Shown: one piece after another, positions 9,624 to 17,496 of the stretch | Layout of the letters: every line of letters begins with the position of its first letter | Position numbering within the stretch: the first letter of the stretch is position 1 | Translations under genes and position numbers: made by a program | Notes under the pieces: model-generated | Seen by the model: the letters and a program-made list of their open reading frames with translations, nothing else | Databases searched by the model: none | Told to the model about the DNA's origin: nothing | NCBI RefSeq assembly: GCF_947503875.1 | Contig: NZ_CANNFH010000005.1 | Location: 1-64,000, forward strand | DNA: 64,000 nucleotides | Reading direction: 5' to 3' | Source: an uncultured Polaribacter sp. | Lineage (GTDB): Bacteria; Bacteroidota; Bacteroidia; Flavobacteriales; Flavobacteriaceae

Positions 9624-10001
9624 ATGCCAGATACTAAATTAAAATATTCGGAAGAAGATTTACAAGAATTTAAAGCTATTATAAATAAAAAAATAGCAAG
9701 AGCACAAGAAGATTTGGCTTTATTAGAGGCTTCTTATAAAAATGACGCTAACAACGGTACAGATGATACTTTAGCTTCTTTTAAATCTTTTGATGAAGGC
9801 TCTGAGGTAATGAACAAAGAAAAAAATGTACAATTAGCTATTAGACAAGAAAAGTTTATTAGAGATCTTAAAAATGCCTTATTACGCATAGAAAACGGAA
9901 CTTATGGTGTTTGTAGAGTTACTGGTAAACTAATACAAAAAGAACGTTTAAGATTAGTACCACATGCTACTTTAAGCATAGAGGCAAAACGCAAACAATA
10001 A
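9624..10001 (+). CDS. TraR/DksA-family protein with degenerate zinc finger
   Basis: A 125-residue protein from the ATG at 9624, 4 bp after the ileS stop; an upstream ATG at 9606 would overlap ileS. An N-terminal coiled-coil-like region (about residues 10-85, EEDLQEFKAIINKKIARAQEDL) is followed by the DksA/TraR C-terminal motif GTYGVCRVTGKLIQKERL, VPHATL. DksA proteins insert a coiled coil into the RNA polymerase secondary channel and act with ppGpp. Of the four zinc cysteines only the first remains (GVCRVTG instead of CxxCG, and PHATLSIEA instead of the second CxxC), so zinc binding is unlikely. This degenerate form is familiar from flavobacteria. Co-location with ileS and lspA is common in the group. 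Confidence 0.85.
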   Translation: MPDTKLKYSEEDLQEFKAIINKKIARAQEDLALLEASYKNDANNGTDDTLASFKSFDEGSEVMNKEKNVQLAIRQEKFIRDLKNALLRIENGTYGVCRVTGKLIQKERLRLVPHATLSIEAKRKQ

Positions 10002-10007
10002 TAATTT

Positions 10008-10037
10008 AAAGCTTTCAATTTTTTTGAAAGCTTTTTT
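10008..10037 (+). terminator. Rho-independent terminator after ileS / DksA-like gene
   Basis: An 11-bp A/T-rich stem (aaagctttcaa / ttgaaagcttt) with a five-T loop is followed by more T residues, 7 bp after the stop codon. Confidence 0.85.
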
Positions 10038-10058
10038 TAATTAAAAAATAAATTTAAA

Positions 10059-10742
10059 GTGTTTAAATTTAGGTTGTTTTTCTTTAAAACCGCTTTAGTA
10101 ATATTTATAATTTGTGTTAATTTTTTATCTATAAAATCTTATGCTCAAAAGAAAGTAACTAAAAGTTTTACCACAGAAAGTAATAAAATATTTATTAATA
10201 CAGAAGGTTTAGATAATGTTGTTTTAGAAAATGCAGAAACCAATTTTTTAGAAGTTATTTTATATGCAGAAAATCCTACGCAACAACATATTGTAATAAA
10301 TCAAAAATCTTACGAGACTAGTATTAACTTTAAATTACCCGTAGTTTTAGAAAAAGAAATAATTTTTAGAAAGTTTATTACAGAAAGGCTGCAAAGAGCA
10401 AAAGCAATTATAAGAATTCCAGAAAACAAACAAGTTATTGTTTATGGAGATAATATAGATGTAACTTCTAAAAGCTGTAAAAATCATTTAGAAATTTACT
10501 TAGAAAATGGTATTGTAAAATTAAATCATGTGCAAGCAAATGTGCTTTTAAAGTTGTATTCTGGCAATGTATATGCTTCTTTAAAAAACACAAATGTTGC
10601 TATTACTTCTAAAAAAGGTACAATAGAAATAGATAAGATTCTCTATACGCAAACGTTTAAAAAACAAGTAAAAGATTCTCAAACCCAATTCGCAATTTAT
10701 AGCATAAAAGCAAATGCTTTTATAAATTTAACTAAACAATAG
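10059..10742 (+). CDS. Secreted/periplasmic protein of unknown function
   Basis: A 227-residue protein beginning with GTG. The first 29 residues are a signal peptide with a long hydrophobic core (FFFKTALVIFIICVNFLSI, then SYAQ). The mature part alternates short beta strands (TNFLEVILYAEN, KAIIRIPENKQVIVYGDNIDV, NGIVKLNHVQANVLLKLYSGNVYAS) like the stacked-strand, DUF4097-type putative adhesin fold, but I see no signature and do not assign a family. It sits between the terminator of the ileS unit and lspA, same strand. No catalytic motif is visible. Confidence 0.7.
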   Translation: MFKFRLFFFKTALVIFIICVNFLSIKSYAQKKVTKSFTTESNKIFINTEGLDNVVLENAETNFLEVILYAENPTQQHIVINQKSYETSINFKLPVVLEKEIIFRKFITERLQRAKAIIRIPENKQVIVYGDNIDVTSKSCKNHLEIYLENGIVKLNHVQANVLLKLYSGNVYASLKNTNVAITSKKGTIEIDKILYTQTFKKQVKDSQTQFAIYSIKANAFINLTKQ

Positions 10743-10763
10743 TTTTATTTATAATGTTAGAAA

Positions 10764-10811
10764 CTATCTAAAAATTAATAGTTTAAAGAAAACTTAATTT
10801 TCTTTAGATAG
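10764..10811 (+). terminator. Nested inverted repeat, possible weak terminator
   Basis: CTATCTAAA (10764-10772) pairs with TTTAGATAG (10803-10811), and inside it AAAGAAAA (10785-10792) pairs with TTTTCTTT (10798-10805). It lies 21 bp after the preceding stop. There is no strong T run, so a terminator role is only a guess. Confidence 0.4.
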
Positions 10812-10856
10812 ACTTACAGAGGCTATAAAAAACAAGTGTATTTTGAATAATATGCT

Positions 10857-10864
10857 TATTTTTG
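10857..10864 (+). promoter_or_regulatory. Candidate -7 box of lspA
   Basis: TATTTTTG is an exact match to TAnnTTTG, 19 bp before the lspA ATG. No well-spaced -33 TTTG was found. Confidence 0.5.
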
Positions 10865-10883
10865 TGAATATAAAATTAACAAA

Positions 10884-11501
10884 ATGTCAAAAAAGACAAT
10901 CGCTATACTTACAGTTTTAATTGCTATTATTTTAGATCAAGTTATAAAAATTTACGTAAAAACACACTTTTATTTAGGAGAAGAAGTGGTTGTTTTTGAT
11001 TGGTTTAGAATACATTTTACCGAAAATAACGGTATGGCAATGGGTTTTGAGTTTGGTGGTAAAACAGGAAAATTATTTTTAACTTTATTTAGAATAGTTG
11101 CTGTAACTGCCATAGTATATTGGCTTGTAAATCTCATAAAAACTAAAACGCATAGTGCCGTTGTTGTTGCGGTAGCTTTAATACTTTCTGGTGCTGTGGG
11201 TAATATTTTAGATTCTATTTTTTATGGGGTTATTTTTAATACGCCACAACATGCTGTTGCCACGCTTTTTTCTGAAGAGGCTAACGGTCAACTTTTTTAT
11301 GGTAAAGTGGTAGACATGTTCTATTTTCCTATTTGGCAAGGTAATTTGCCAGAATGGTTGCCTTTTGTTGGTGGAGACCCATTTACATTTTTCCAGTATA
11401 TCTTTAATCCTGCAGATGCCTATATTTCTGTTGGTGTTGCCTTGTTATTTATTTTTAGTAAACAAGCTTTTCCCAAAGAAGAATCAGGTGTAACTACTTA
11501 A
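10884..11501 (+). CDS. lspA: Lipoprotein signal peptidase (signal peptidase II)
   Basis: A 205-residue inner-membrane aspartic protease that removes signal peptides from prolipoproteins after diacylglyceryl modification. The family motifs are present: DQVIK at 18-22, ENNGMAMG at 47-54, GNILD with catalytic D110, and VVDMF with catalytic D144. Four hydrophobic segments match the four-helix topology. The loop between the two catalytic aspartates is longer than in Escherichia coli (34 versus 19 residues apart), as in other Bacteroidota. It is a single gene with its own promoter candidate. Several lipoproteins in this window (gldD, the HMA and beta-helix proteins) are presumed substrates. Confidence 0.96.
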   Translation: MSKKTIAILTVLIAIILDQVIKIYVKTHFYLGEEVVVFDWFRIHFTENNGMAMGFEFGGKTGKLFLTLFRIVAVTAIVYWLVNLIKTKTHSAVVVAVALILSGAVGNILDSIFYGVIFNTPQHAVATLFSEEANGQLFYGKVVDMFYFPIWQGNLPEWLPFVGGDPFTFFQYIFNPADAYISVGVALLFIFSKQAFPKEESGVTT

Positions 11502-11589
11502 TGTTTTACAATCAGTATTTATTACCTCGTGTAAATTATTGTTTTAAAATTTCAGTTTTAGTACGCTAAAAAACAACGCTATACTACTA

Positions 11590-11597
11590 TATTTTTG
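11590..11597 (+). promoter_or_regulatory. Candidate -7 box of the 117-residue protein gene
   Basis: TATTTTTG followed by C matches TAnnTTTG exactly and lies 29 bp before the ATG at 11627. Confidence 0.5.
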
Positions 11598-11626
11598 CCT
11601 TAATAATAACTTAAAATTTATATATT

Positions 11627-11980
11627 ATGGCAGTAACACATCACAAAGAAGACATTTTAAAACGCATTAATGGTCCAGAAAGTTTGGCGGGCCAAGTAAC
11701 GGCAAGTCACGCTTGTGTAACATTATTAGATGTTATAAAAGTATGCGCAAGTGTGCAAGGAGATAATGTACACGTAGAAGTAAAATTAGCAGGAGTTACA
11801 ATTGGGACTGGAACTCTTAATTTAAAAAATCCATCTATAAAAATAGGAGGCGGGGCTGCTGGTTTTAAAGCAGAAGTTACTATTACATTAAAAGAAAATC
11901 CTATAGCTTTAGAGTTCTGTGGTAAAGTAGGTTTACCAATTATAGGTTCTAAATCTGGTTGTACTACTTTGCATTTATAA
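11627..11980 (+). CDS. Orphan 117-residue protein, unknown function
   Basis: I do not recognise this protein. It has no signal peptide. After a polar N-terminus (MAVTHHKEDILKRINGPESL) the chain becomes beta-rich, with short hydrophobic strands (VTLLDVIKVCASV, VHVEVKLAGVTIGTGTLNL, SIKIGGGAAGFKAEVTITL) and a glycine-rich centre. There are four cysteines (HACVTL, VCAS, EFCGKV, GCTTL). The strand pattern suggests a small beta barrel or sandwich. It is monocistronic, with a good -7 box and a strong terminator, which suggests a well-expressed gene. Confidence 0.75.
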   Translation: MAVTHHKEDILKRINGPESLAGQVTASHACVTLLDVIKVCASVQGDNVHVEVKLAGVTIGTGTLNLKNPSIKIGGGAAGFKAEVTITLKENPIALEFCGKVGLPIIGSKSGCTTLHL

Positions 11981-12000
11981 TCTTTTTTTCTTTTATCTTT

Positions 12001-12033
12001 AAAACCTGTTATAAATTTTATAACAGGTTTTAT
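12001..12033 (+). terminator. Terminator after the 117-residue protein gene
   Basis: The long stem acctgttata / tataacaggt, extended by A/T pairs, is followed by tttt, 20 bp after the stop codon. The A run on its left side would let it work in both directions. Confidence 0.85.
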
Positions 12034-12056
12034 TCGTTTATAAATTTTGGGGATGT

Positions 12057-12654
12057 ATGCGTATTTTTAAGTATTTAAGTGTTTTTCTTTTAGGATTTTT
12101 ATTAGCTAAGTTGTGGTATGAGAAGAATAATATACAGCACAAACAAGAAGATATTTAAGTAGTGGTAAATGCTATTGAAAATCTAAGTAAATTAGTCGTC
12201 ACTAGCGGTACTTTTTCTTAAGTCTATAATTATTCAGATTCAAAAAAATATTTTTTATGATTATCTTTCTTTTGATAAAAAAGCAATTGTTACCAGAAAT
12301 GCTAAAGTAGAAATTGGTTATGATTTATTGAAGTTAGAAATAGCGCTCGATTCTTTAGGTAAAAAAATAATTATAAATAAAATACCAGAAGAAGAAATTG
12401 TAATTGTGCCAGACATTAAATATTTCGATTTACAACAAAGTAGTTTTAACGCTTTTTCTAAACAAGAATTAAACAAAATAAATGAAAATAGTATTGCTAA
12501 TATTAAGGAAACTATAGCGATTACCAATTTAAAAAAAGAGGCAAAAGAACGTTTTTTTGAAGAGATTGCTAAAATTTATCAGCTCTCAGTGGTTTATAAT
12601 TGGCAAGTAATAGACAATACTAAGTCTGGTTTCTTAGAACGATTTAAGGATTAA
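12057..12654 (+). pseudogene. DUF4230 family protein, decayed (two nonsense codons and a frameshift)
   Basis: From ATG 12057 the frame encodes a membrane anchor (RIFKYLSVFLLGFLLAKLWYE) and then meets TAA at 12156. The same frame continues VVVNAIENLSKLVVTSGTFS to a second TAA at 12219 (where family members have Glu), then VYNYSDSKKYF. At the T run 12251-12256 one extra T shifts the frame; the next frame reads YDYLSFDKKAIVTRNAKVEIGYDL and stays open to 12654 (PDIKYFDLQQSSFNAFS, YNWQVIDNT). Put together these parts give a complete DUF4230 protein. The open 3' part from 12328 should not be taken as a separate gene. Confidence 0.85.
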
Positions 12655-12682
12655 ATTCATTTGACTTCGTTTATAAAACTAA

Positions 12683-12717
12683 AAAAGACCAACACTTAAA
12701 TGTTGGTCTTTTTTTAT
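12683..12717. terminator. Bidirectional terminator between convergent units
   Basis: The stem aaagaccaacact / atgttggtcttt has A residues on the left and T residues on the right, so it can end transcription from both sides: the DUF4230 remnant on the plus strand and the small protein gene on the minus strand. Confidence 0.88.
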
Positions 12718-12732
12718 TAGGTTTTCAAATTT

Positions 12733-12912
12733 TTAAAAACCAGCCCCTGGTATTTCTGGACTTTGTGCTTGTGCTTTTTGCGGGTTTAAAATTAAATAGG
12801 TTCCTAGTGCAGTTAAAGCTGCATATTTGCCATAATTACCAATCTTTTTAATTGCTTGTTTACGTGTAATTTCTGGAGAAATATCTTGATTGCTTTTTAT
12901 GTCTTTTTTCAT
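12733..12912 (-). CDS. Small single-pass membrane protein, 59 residues
   Basis: I place the start at the ATG at 12912 (MKKDIKSNQDISPEIT). The upstream ATG at 12948 would overlap the T9SS gene. A basic segment (RKQAIKKIGNYGKY) precedes one hydrophobic helix (AALTALGTYLILNP), then a short polar tail QKAQAQSPEIPGAGF. Small proteins of this shape commonly follow T9SS cargo genes in flavobacteria, but their function is not known to me. It lies 28 bp after the T9SS cargo gene and is probably the last gene of that operon. Confidence 0.72.
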   Translation of the reverse strand: MKKDIKSNQDISPEITRKQAIKKIGNYGKYAALTALGTYLILNPQKAQAQSPEIPGAGF

Positions 12913-12940
12913 GATGTTGTATTCTTTAAAATTACTGTTA

Positions 12941-15013
12941 TTATTCAATTATTATTTTTTTGTTAACTGCTATTTTTTCATTTTGAAGTTTTACTATATA
13001 TACACCAGCAGCTAAATTTGGTAAAGAAATACTGTTATTGCCGTTTGCTATAAAAGATGTACTTAAAACCTGTTTACCAATAGCATTATAAATTATTACA
13101 GAAGAAGTACCGTTTTGTAATCCTGTAATTTTTAAAGTGGTATTATTTGCTTTAAAAATGTTTACATTGTCTGCAATTTCTGACGCAGTACTTAATGCTT
13201 TTGATAAGGTATGTATGTAAAAACGACCTGTATTATTCGTTTTTTTAGAAAGTACTATTTTATAGTTTGCATTTTTTTGGTTGAACTTTACAAATGTGTT
13301 TGTTACCCTATCTTCTAAATAAATATTTAATCCTTTAGGTATGTTATTTTCTTTGAGAGAGAATACAATTTCTTCACCAGCATTTGCAATAACACCTACA
13401 GGAATTACCAAATTATTATAATTATCTGAAGGTAACGTTTGTATTGCTAATTTTTCACCTTTATTGTTTGCTAGTAACTCAGTGTAAATTCCAAAATCTT
13501 GCGCTACACCGTCAAACATTTTAGAATCATACCCATTATCAAAACCTGTTGTTTTGCCTTCTATATAAAAAACTTTAGCAGCTCTTTTAACTGAATTATT
13601 TTCTACCAATAACTCAAAAGAGGCATTACTAGTAGTACTCTTTAAGAAAGTATCTGTATTTTGATGACTTTGATTAGCAGTAGAGAATATAACATCATTG
13701 CTACTTCCAGCCTCTATAAAGAACCCCTGTGCTGGGGCTATATTAACTGGATTTGTATTATTGTAAGTTACATATTGTGAGCCATCCCATAACCAAAATG
13801 TACTGTTGCTTATTACAGAATTATTGCCTGCTAAAACTGCGGAATTAATATATGAGGTATATGGATTCCCTAAGAGATTAAAAGAATTTCTTGTACCTAC
13901 TGTGACAGGTATGGTAACGTTGGTTGTAACAGCATTACCAGTTATAGATAAATCACCAGGGGTGTCTAATTTTACAGAAACGCCAAATCCTGGAAAAACA
14001 TTTCCTGTAGATAAATTTGTAGCATATATCCAAGATGGCCCTGTGTTATTAGAAAAAGTACCAATACCAATATTACTGCCAGTACCGGTTGCAAAACTAT
14101 TGTTCGCAATAATGTCTTGTTGTGTTTCTCCAAGAACAGGTGTAGCTACTAAATACCAGTTTGTAGTTGGTAAGTTTCTATTGTAAGTCACATTTCCAGT
14201 AACAGAGGCATTTGCAATTAAACTAGCGCCAGAAGCAATATCAATTGAGTTTACAGTAACTGCTGAAGAAATAGTTGGGTAATTTGTTACATTATTAGGT
14301 ACAATTACATTTGCGCTTATCGGAGGTGCAGCATTACCTATCCAGTTACTTGCTGTTTGCCAATTATTATCTGTGGTGCCAGACCAAGTATAGGCAGAAG
14401 AAACGGTAGTTGCTGTTGCTATTTCTAAATTATCAATAGTGAAGCCACCAAAAATAGGACTTTCAGGAGTAATAACTATTTCATCAATATCTGAAAAAGT
14501 ACCTGTAGTTGTATTAGATAAATCTATACTTAATAATGTGTTATGTGCAGGCATATTTAATTGTAAAGTACCTACTTCTATACCATCTTTTTTACCTGTA
14601 AATGTAAAATTTAAAGTCTCATTTCCTACAGCCCTTTGGTATGCAAAATCAAGAGAATTAATTTTTGTTTCTGCACCGTTATTTGTAGCTAAGGTAGCAG
14701 AAGATACCGCAACATTACCATTACCAAACCAGCCTAAAACAGCTTCTTCTTCAGAAGCAGTTGCCTCAGTACCTGCACCATTACCACTAGGTGCCAAAGC
14801 TAAAAATATAGGTGCTGTGGTTTCAGACGAAACTCCAGAAACATTAAAGTTATTTAACAAGCTGTTTGCACTTTGGTTTACATTAGGGTTTGCCGTATTT
14901 GCTAAAACAACTAAAGAATTTCCAAATTCCATGGCGCCCGGTGTTTGCGCATAATTATTTGTAATACTAATAATTGTAATTATTAATATAACTATGTTGT
15001 AATTATTTTTCAT
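12941..15013 (-). CDS. Secreted protein with T9SS type A sorting domain
   Basis: A 690-residue protein with an N-terminal signal peptide (MKNNYNIVILIITIISITNNYAQ) and a C-terminal type A sorting domain of about 70 residues (VNIFKANNTTLKITG, VIIYNAIGKQV, LAAGVYIVKLQN, NKKIIIE), which directs export by the type IX system. The middle is Asn/Thr/Ser-rich with beta-strand character; the TYTWSGTTDNNWQTASNWIG type segment at about residues 205-230 is often seen in such cargo. No enzyme motif is visible. It lies 73 bp downstream of the collar-domain gene and 28 bp upstream of the small membrane protein. Confidence 0.9.
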   Translation of the reverse strand: MKNNYNIVILIITIISITNNYAQTPGAMEFGNSLVVLANTANPNVNQSANSLLNNFNVSGVSSETTAPIFLALAPSGNGAGTEATASEEEAVLGWFGNGNVAVSSATLATNNGAETKINSLDFAYQRAVGNETLNFTFTGKKDGIEVGTLQLNMPAHNTLLSIDLSNTTTGTFSDIDEIVITPESPIFGGFTIDNLEIATATTVSSAYTWSGTTDNNWQTASNWIGNAAPPISANVIVPNNVTNYPTISSAVTVNSIDIASGASLIANASVTGNVTYNRNLPTTNWYLVATPVLGETQQDIIANNSFATGTGSNIGIGTFSNNTGPSWIYATNLSTGNVFPGFGVSVKLDTPGDLSITGNAVTTNVTIPVTVGTRNSFNLLGNPYTSYINSAVLAGNNSVISNSTFWLWDGSQYVTYNNTNPVNIAPAQGFFIEAGSSNDVIFSTANQSHQNTDTFLKSTTSNASFELLVENNSVKRAAKVFYIEGKTTGFDNGYDSKMFDGVAQDFGIYTELLANNKGEKLAIQTLPSDNYNNLVIPVGVIANAGEEIVFSLKENNIPKGLNIYLEDRVTNTFVKFNQKNANYKIVLSKKTNNTGRFYIHTLSKALSTASEIADNVNIFKANNTTLKITGLQNGTSSVIIYNAIGKQVLSTSFIANGNNSISLPNLAAGVYIVKLQNEKIAVNKKIIIE

Positions 15014-15086
15014 ATGAGGTTATTTTACTTTATTAGTATCGTTATGTTTTTAACTGTTTAAGGTTAAATGTAGATACTAGAAAACT

Positions 15087-15746
15087 TTAATTTCTAGAAG
15101 GAAAAGTACCTTGTAAAGCAATAATGTAGTTGATTACTAAAAAAGGAGGTCGGTTTTCAAAAGCTTGACTATTTCCTGTGAAACCTATTTGAGTAGATGC
15201 GCTAGAAGTTTGGCTTGTAACCGTATTCGTTGCTGGCCCGTAAGATTTTACTGTAGTAGTACTTAACCCTGGTCCAAAATTAGCAACCGCAGGTACATCA
15301 CCAGTTACAGGTGTTGTATTTACAGCATTGTCTGTGCTTATTACATTTGCAGAGTTTGTAATAGTGGTAGTAGCAACATGATTATGTTGAGGGAGATTAA
15401 GAGTATTAAGAACTTGACGGTCTACCCCTCCTCGATCACCAATTCTATTTGTTGTTTGTAAGCCAGGACCATTACCAACACCTACAGCAACTCTACCTCT
15501 TAAATCTGGTAAAGCAAAAGTTGTTCTACCATCTCCTCCATATGTAGTTCCTAAAATAGAAAATAATGCTTCATTTGATGAAATAGGTAATATCTGTCCT
15601 TGGCATAAAGCCCATCCTCGTGGTGCAAAATTACCTGCAAATAATTTTACTTCTCCTAATAAAGGATCACTTTGTGCGTTTATTTTTATTGTTGAAAAGA
15701 ATATGAATAAAATTAAAAATCCGATTTTAGTAGATAGTGTTTTCAT
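15087..15746 (-). CDS. Secreted phage-tail-collar-domain protein (MdpB-like)
   Basis: A 219-residue protein with an N-terminal signal peptide (STKIGFLILFIFFSTIKINAQ). The mature part begins with the tail-collar motif: LGEVKLFAGNFAPRGWALCQG, ILPISSNEALFSILGTTYGGDGRTTFALPDLRGR, then GDRGGVDRQVLNTLNLPQHNH. The collar fold forms trimers in phage fibres; in free-living bacteria the family (microcystin-dependent protein-like) is of unclear role. No phage genes are nearby, so this is not prophage. A palindrome (15839-15856) sits 92 bp upstream of its start. It probably heads an operon with the T9SS cargo and small membrane protein. Confidence 0.88.
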   Translation of the reverse strand: MKTLSTKIGFLILFIFFSTIKINAQSDPLLGEVKLFAGNFAPRGWALCQGQILPISSNEALFSILGTTYGGDGRTTFALPDLRGRVAVGVGNGPGLQTTNRIGDRGGVDRQVLNTLNLPQHNHVATTTITNSANVISTDNAVNTTPVTGDVPAVANFGPGLSTTTVKSYGPATNTVTSQTSSASTQIGFTGNSQAFENRPPFLVINYIIALQGTFPSRN

Positions 15747-15830
15747 GTTTGTTTTAGTTTAGAAGAAATTAGTTTTTAAAATTGAATACTTAAATAAGTA
15801 GAATTTCTAAATGTACTGATTATGTAACAA

Positions 15831-15863
15831 ATAAAAAAACAGGTAGTTATACCTGTTTTTTTA
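15831..15863. terminator. Bidirectional hairpin after the response regulator gene
   Basis: The perfect stem acaggta / tacctgt with loop gtta is flanked by A and T runs, 32 bp past the response-regulator stop on the minus strand. The same bases form operator candidate 1, so its role is uncertain. Confidence 0.7.
15839..15856 (-). promoter_or_regulatory. Palindromic operator candidate 1, upstream of collar-protein operon
   Basis: Read on the minus strand the 18-mer is ACAGGTATAACTACCTGT, followed by seven T. It lies 92 bp before the start codon of the collar-domain gene. Related 18-mers occur at 17479 and 18634. Confidence 0.5.
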
Positions 15864-15894
15864 TTTGTCTTTAATTTTAAATTTTAGTGTTGTT

Positions 15895-16575
15895 TTACAA
15901 ATTAAAATCTGGTGTAATTTCTATGAGTTTTTTTTGGATACCATAAATAACCAAACCTGCCACGTTTTTAGATTGTGTTTTTAAGAGTAAATTATTTCTA
16001 TGACCTTCTACAGTTCTTGGACTTATAAATAGTTTTTCTGCAATTTCTGCAGTGGTATGTTCTGCGCAAATTAATTCTAAAACATCTATTTCTCTTTTAG
16101 ATAATAGTTTCTTATCTAAATCGCTTTTTATGCGTTTTCCGCTAGAAGAAATTATGTTTTCGTGAATAATTTTTAATACAATTTCATCATAATAAAAACC
16201 TTTATTAAAAACCTCTTTAATAGTTTGTATTACTGTTTTAGGATTAGAGTTTTTTAATAGATAAGAAGAGGCACCAACATCTATCATATTTGTAATAAAA
16301 GATTTGCCTCCATAACTAGTTAAGGCTATAATTTTAATATCTGGTTGTGCTTTGTGTATTATTTTTGTGGCTTCTACACCATTAACTTCTGGCATTTTTA
16401 AATCCATTAAAATAACATCTGGAAACTCTTCTGTGTTGGCAATAAAGTTAATAAGTTCTTGCCCGTTTTTTGCTTCAAAAACAATGTTAAAGTTGGGTTC
16501 TCTTTCTAATAAAAATCGAATTCCGGCTCTAAACAATTCTTCATCATCTGCAATTGCAATATTTATTGTGTTCAT
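15895..16575 (-). CDS. NarL/LuxR-type response regulator
   Basis: A 226-residue two-component regulator. The receiver domain (about 1-125) shows the acidic pair ADDEE near the start, the phosphoacceptor in DVILMDLKMPEVNG (D54 region), the conserved IIALTSYG threonine/serine site and the lysine in SSYLLKNSNPK. The C-terminal LuxR helix-turn-helix (about 160-220) reads LSKREIDVLELICAEHTTAEIAEKLFISPRTVEGHRNNLL. It overlaps the kinase gene by 32 bp, so the two are translationally coupled. It is the likely DNA-binding factor for the palindromes in this cluster (inference). Confidence 0.95.
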   Translation of the reverse strand: MNTINIAIADDEELFRAGIRFLLEREPNFNIVFEAKNGQELINFIANTEEFPDVILMDLKMPEVNGVEATKIIHKAQPDIKIIALTSYGGKSFITNMIDVGASSYLLKNSNPKTVIQTIKEVFNKGFYYDEIVLKIIHENIISSSGKRIKSDLDKKLLSKREIDVLELICAEHTTAEIAEKLFISPRTVEGHRNNLLLKTQSKNVAGLVIYGIQKKLIEITPDFNL

Positions 16576-17380
16576 TTTTTAGGGGGTTTATAATATTTAA
16601 TGTAATTTCAAAGCCTGTATTTTTTTGGCTTTCTACCAAAAAATTAGCGTTTAGTAAAGCCGCTCTACTTTCTATGTTTTTCATTCCTAAACCTTTTTGG
16701 TGTTTGGTATCATCTATATCAAACCCTACACCATTATCTGTATAAGAAAAAAGTAAATTTTTGTTTTTTGTAACAATATTTACAACACTATTTTTTGCTT
16801 TACCATGCCTTACAGAGTTGTTAATTAACTCTTGTACAATTCTAAAAAGATGTAATTCTTTAGCTTTGGATAAAAACTCTTTTGGATATTCTAAATTATA
16901 ATCTATTGCAATTTTTCTACTATTGCTAAAACTATCTGCCAATTCTTCTATGGCTTCTTTTAAGCCAAACTTATCTAATATTGGTGGTAATAAATTGTGA
17001 GCTATTTTTCTGGCGCTTTCTAATGTTTTATCCGTTGCTTTTAAAATAGCATCATTTACTAAAGTGTATTCTTCTGGTTTAAGATTGCCATCTTTTAAAA
17101 GGTTTGCATTTAAATTTATTACGTTTAGTTTTGCGCTAATATCATCATGTAAATCTTGGGCAATACGTTTGCGTTCTTTTTCTTGTGTTACAATAATAGA
17201 TTGTATCATCTCTTTTTGATGATTGATTGCCAGATTTTTTTTTTGCAATTCTTTTTGTATTATTTTTTTTCTAGATAAAAAGAAAAATAATAGCAAAGCA
17301 AGTCCCATTAAAAGTAGCAGTAAAACGCCTATAAGTACAATTGTTATCACTTGGTTTTCTTTTGTAAACAAATTTTCCAT
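16544..17380 (-). CDS. Sensor histidine kinase, NarX/HisKA_3 family
   Basis: A 278-residue kinase with one N-terminal transmembrane helix (ITIVLIGVLLLLLMGLALLLFFFL), a short coiled coil, and the HisKA_3 dimerisation domain with the phosphorylated His in ERKRIAQDLHDDISAKLN. The HATPase_c domain shows the N box (LINNSVRHGKAK) and G boxes (YTDNGVGFDID, GLGMKNIESRA). There is almost no extracytoplasmic sensor domain, so the signal may come from a partner such as the adjacent seven-helix-type membrane protein (inference). Operator candidate 2 lies 98 bp upstream. Confidence 0.95.
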   Translation of the reverse strand: MENLFTKENQVITIVLIGVLLLLLMGLALLLFFFLSRKKIIQKELQKKNLAINHQKEMIQSIIVTQEKERKRIAQDLHDDISAKLNVINLNANLLKDGNLKPEEYTLVNDAILKATDKTLESARKIAHNLLPPILDKFGLKEAIEELADSFSNSRKIAIDYNLEYPKEFLSKAKELHLFRIVQELINNSVRHGKAKNSVVNIVTKNKNLLFSYTDNGVGFDIDDTKHQKGLGMKNIESRAALLNANFLVESQKNTGFEITLNIINPLKNEHNKYCNCR

Positions 17381-17478
17381 TAGGGCTTAAGCTATTTTGT
17401 AAATAACGAAGTTAAGGAAAATACTTTTTTTAATAAAAGTACTTATTTATTCAGCAAAAAAATTACCTAATATAAAAA

Positions 17479-17496
17479 ACAGGTACTTATACTTGT
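17479..17496 (-). promoter_or_regulatory. Palindromic operator candidate 2, upstream of kinase/regulator operon
   Basis: On the minus strand this is ACAAGTATAAGTACCTGT followed by six T, matching candidate 1 at 16 of 18 positions. It starts directly after the stop codon of the membrane-protein gene and could also act as that gene's terminator. Confidence 0.45.

Noticed and set aside
12328..12654. A separate small gene of 108 codons
   Set aside because: The sequence continues a DUF4230 domain from upstream in broken frames; it is the 3' part of a pseudogene.
15087..15746. Prophage tail fibre gene
   Set aside because: The protein has a signal peptide and no phage structural, integrase or packaging genes are nearby.
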